NCBI GenBank assembly: GCA_026398715.1
Contig: JAPLSI010000279.1
Location: forward strand, 1 to 24,780
Reading direction: 5' to 3'
From: Gammaproteobacteria bacterium
GTDB lineage: Bacteria; Pseudomonadota; Gammaproteobacteria; Xanthomonadales; Xanthomonadaceae
Length of the DNA stretch: 24,780 nucleotides
In this document: in pieces, positions 23,876 through 24,780 of the stretch
How positions within the stretch are numbered: the first letter of the stretch is position 1
How the letters are laid out: the number at the start of each line of letters is the position of its first letter
Notes under the pieces: generated by a model
What the model was told of the DNA's origin: nothing
The model's input: only the letters and a program-made list of their open reading frames with translations
Databases searched by the model: none
Position numbers and translations under genes: made by a program

Positions 23876-24780
23876 TCAACCGTTCTGCCGTTTGAAATCG
23901 GCCATGTAGTCGACCAGGGCTTGCACCCCTCCGATCGGCATGGCGTTGTAGATGGAGGCACGCATTCCGCCGAGGGCGCGGTGGCCCTTGAGTCCGAGCA
24001 AACCCGCCGCTTCGGCGCCCTTGAGGAAGGGCTTGTCCAGGGCGGCATCGGGCAACGCGAAGGGAACGTTCATGCGCGAACGGCAATCCGCCGCCACGTC
24101 GTTGCGATAGAAGCCGCCCGATCCGTCGATGCTTGCGTACAGCAATTCGGCCTTGCGCGCATTGCGCTCGCCCATGGCCGCTGCACCGCCCTGCTCCTTG
24201 AGCCACTTCAGCACCAGGCCGACGACGTACCAGGAAAACGTGGGCGGCGTGTTGAACATGGAATCGTTGCTGGCCTGGTTGGTGAGCTCGAAGATGGGCG
24301 GCAAGTTGCGACCATGGCGGCCAAGCAGGTCCTTGCGCACGATCACGATGGTGATGCCGGCGGGGCCGAGATTTTTCTGGGCGCCGCCATAGATCACGCC
24401 AAACCGGGAAACGTCCAACGGCTGCGACAGCAGGCTCGACGAGAAATCGGCCACCAGCGGCGTGGAACCGGTATCGGGGATGAAGCCGAACTCGACGCCG
24501 TGGATCGTTTCGTTCGGCGTGTAATGCACATAGGCCGCCCCTGGTGTGAGCTGCCACTCCGACTGCGGGGTGATGCTGCGATAGCCACCGGCCTTGCTGC
24601 TGGCGGCGATCCGCGTGCCGATGGAGGGCTTGGCATTCTCAAGCGCTTTTTCGCCCCAGTGTCCGGTCAACACATAGTCGGCCGTGGCATCGGGGCCGGC
24701 CAGGTTGAGCGGCAGCAGCGCCGCGAGCGTCGTTGCGCCACCCTGCAGGAACAGCACGGCATAGTCGTCGGGCACGCCCA
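23876..24780 (-). CDS. serC: Phosphoserine aminotransferase SerC (5' end cut by window)
   Basis: SerC makes phosphoserine from 3-phosphohydroxypyruvate and glutamate (serine, and in many bacteria PLP synthesis). The visible 300 residues or so run from just before VPDDYAVLFLQGGATTLAALLPLNL to the stop. The PLP-binding Lys is in GGAQKNLGPAG (codon at 24374-24376), and the conserved NETIHGVEF, ADFSSS, NTPPTFSWY and GMRASIYNAMP motifs are present. About 60 N-terminal residues should lie beyond the window edge. The phosphate-binding region reads GGATTLAALLPLN rather than the common GGASxQF form; I believe related Xanthomonas proteins share this. It precedes pheA by 3 nt, the standard serC-pheA order. 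Confidence 0.96.
   Translation of the reverse strand, partial: GVPDDYAVLFLQGGATTLAALLPLNLAGPDATADYVLTGHWGEKALENAKPSIGTRIAASSKAGGYRSITPQSEWQLTPGAAYVHYTPNETIHGVEFGFIPDTGSTPLVADFSSSLLSQPLDVSRFGVIYGGAQKNLGPAGITIVIVRKDLLGRHGRNLPPIFELTNQASNDSMFNTPPTFSWYVVGLVLKWLKEQGGAAAMGERNARKAELLYASIDGSGGFYRNDVAADCRSRMNVPFALPDAALDKPFLKGAEAAGLLGLKGHRALGGMRASIYNAMPIGGVQALVDYMADFKRQNG

Noticed and set aside
1..24780. Search by eye for CRISPR arrays, insertion sequences, phage genes, tRNA/rRNA and integration sites
   Set aside because: None seen: the window is densely packed with conserved chromosomal genes, with no repeat arrays and no transposase or integrase motifs.

Overview
The window looks like ordinary chromosome of a high-GC gammaproteobacterium, most likely Lysobacterales (Xanthomonadales: Lysobacter, Luteimonas, Stenotrophomonas or Xanthomonas relatives). 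The basis is the gene order (ndk-rlmN-pilW-rodZ-yfgM-bamB-der and serC-pheA-hisC-aroA-cmk-rpsA-ihfB-lapA-lapB), the protein sequences, and the lack of any phage, IS, tRNA, rRNA or CRISPR signal. The lineage call is an inference from recalled family sequences; no search was run.

Left block (1-7068, all minus strand, transcribed leftwards): ndk, rlmN, pilW, rodZ, yfgM, bamB, der and a truncated mobA. These cover nucleotide balance, rRNA/tRNA methylation, type IV pilus assembly, cell shape, inner-membrane translocon accessory function, outer-membrane protein assembly, ribosome assembly and molybdenum cofactor maturation. Most junctions overlap or are separated by 2-3 nt, so the block reads as one or two operons. 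The ispG-hisS pair that lies between rodZ and yfgM in E. coli is absent. mobA has a GTG start and runs off the window edge.

Middle block (7215-12084, plus strand): a TetR-family regulator of the PsrA type, a 789-residue FadN-type hydroxyacyl-CoA dehydrogenase/enoyl-CoA hydratase, and a thiolase. Together they form a fatty-acid beta-oxidation unit with its own regulator. A 22-bp palindrome with 10-bp perfect arms and a PsrA-like core overlaps the -10 box of the regulator's promoter. A degenerate copy lies just upstream of fadN. An unrecognised three-helix membrane protein follows.

Right block (12121-24780, minus strand, transcribed leftwards): serC (5' truncated), pheA, hisC, aroA, cmk, rpsA, ihfB, lapA, lapB, a WecA/WbpL-like sugar-phosphate transferase, a WbpM/CapD-like nucleotide-sugar dehydratase, and galU. 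This is the known aromatic amino acid/ribosomal protein S1/IHF string. It continues into lapAB, and five overlapping or abutting genes (lapA to galU) appear translationally coupled, joining LPS-assembly control to sugar-nucleotide supply and glycan initiation.

I found no clearly unprecedented system. The items most worth checking are the PsrA-type operator pair, the lapAB-glycan coupling, the Leu replacing the usual Met/Tyr in the dehydratase active-site motif, and the mixed active-site signature of the class II-like AroA.
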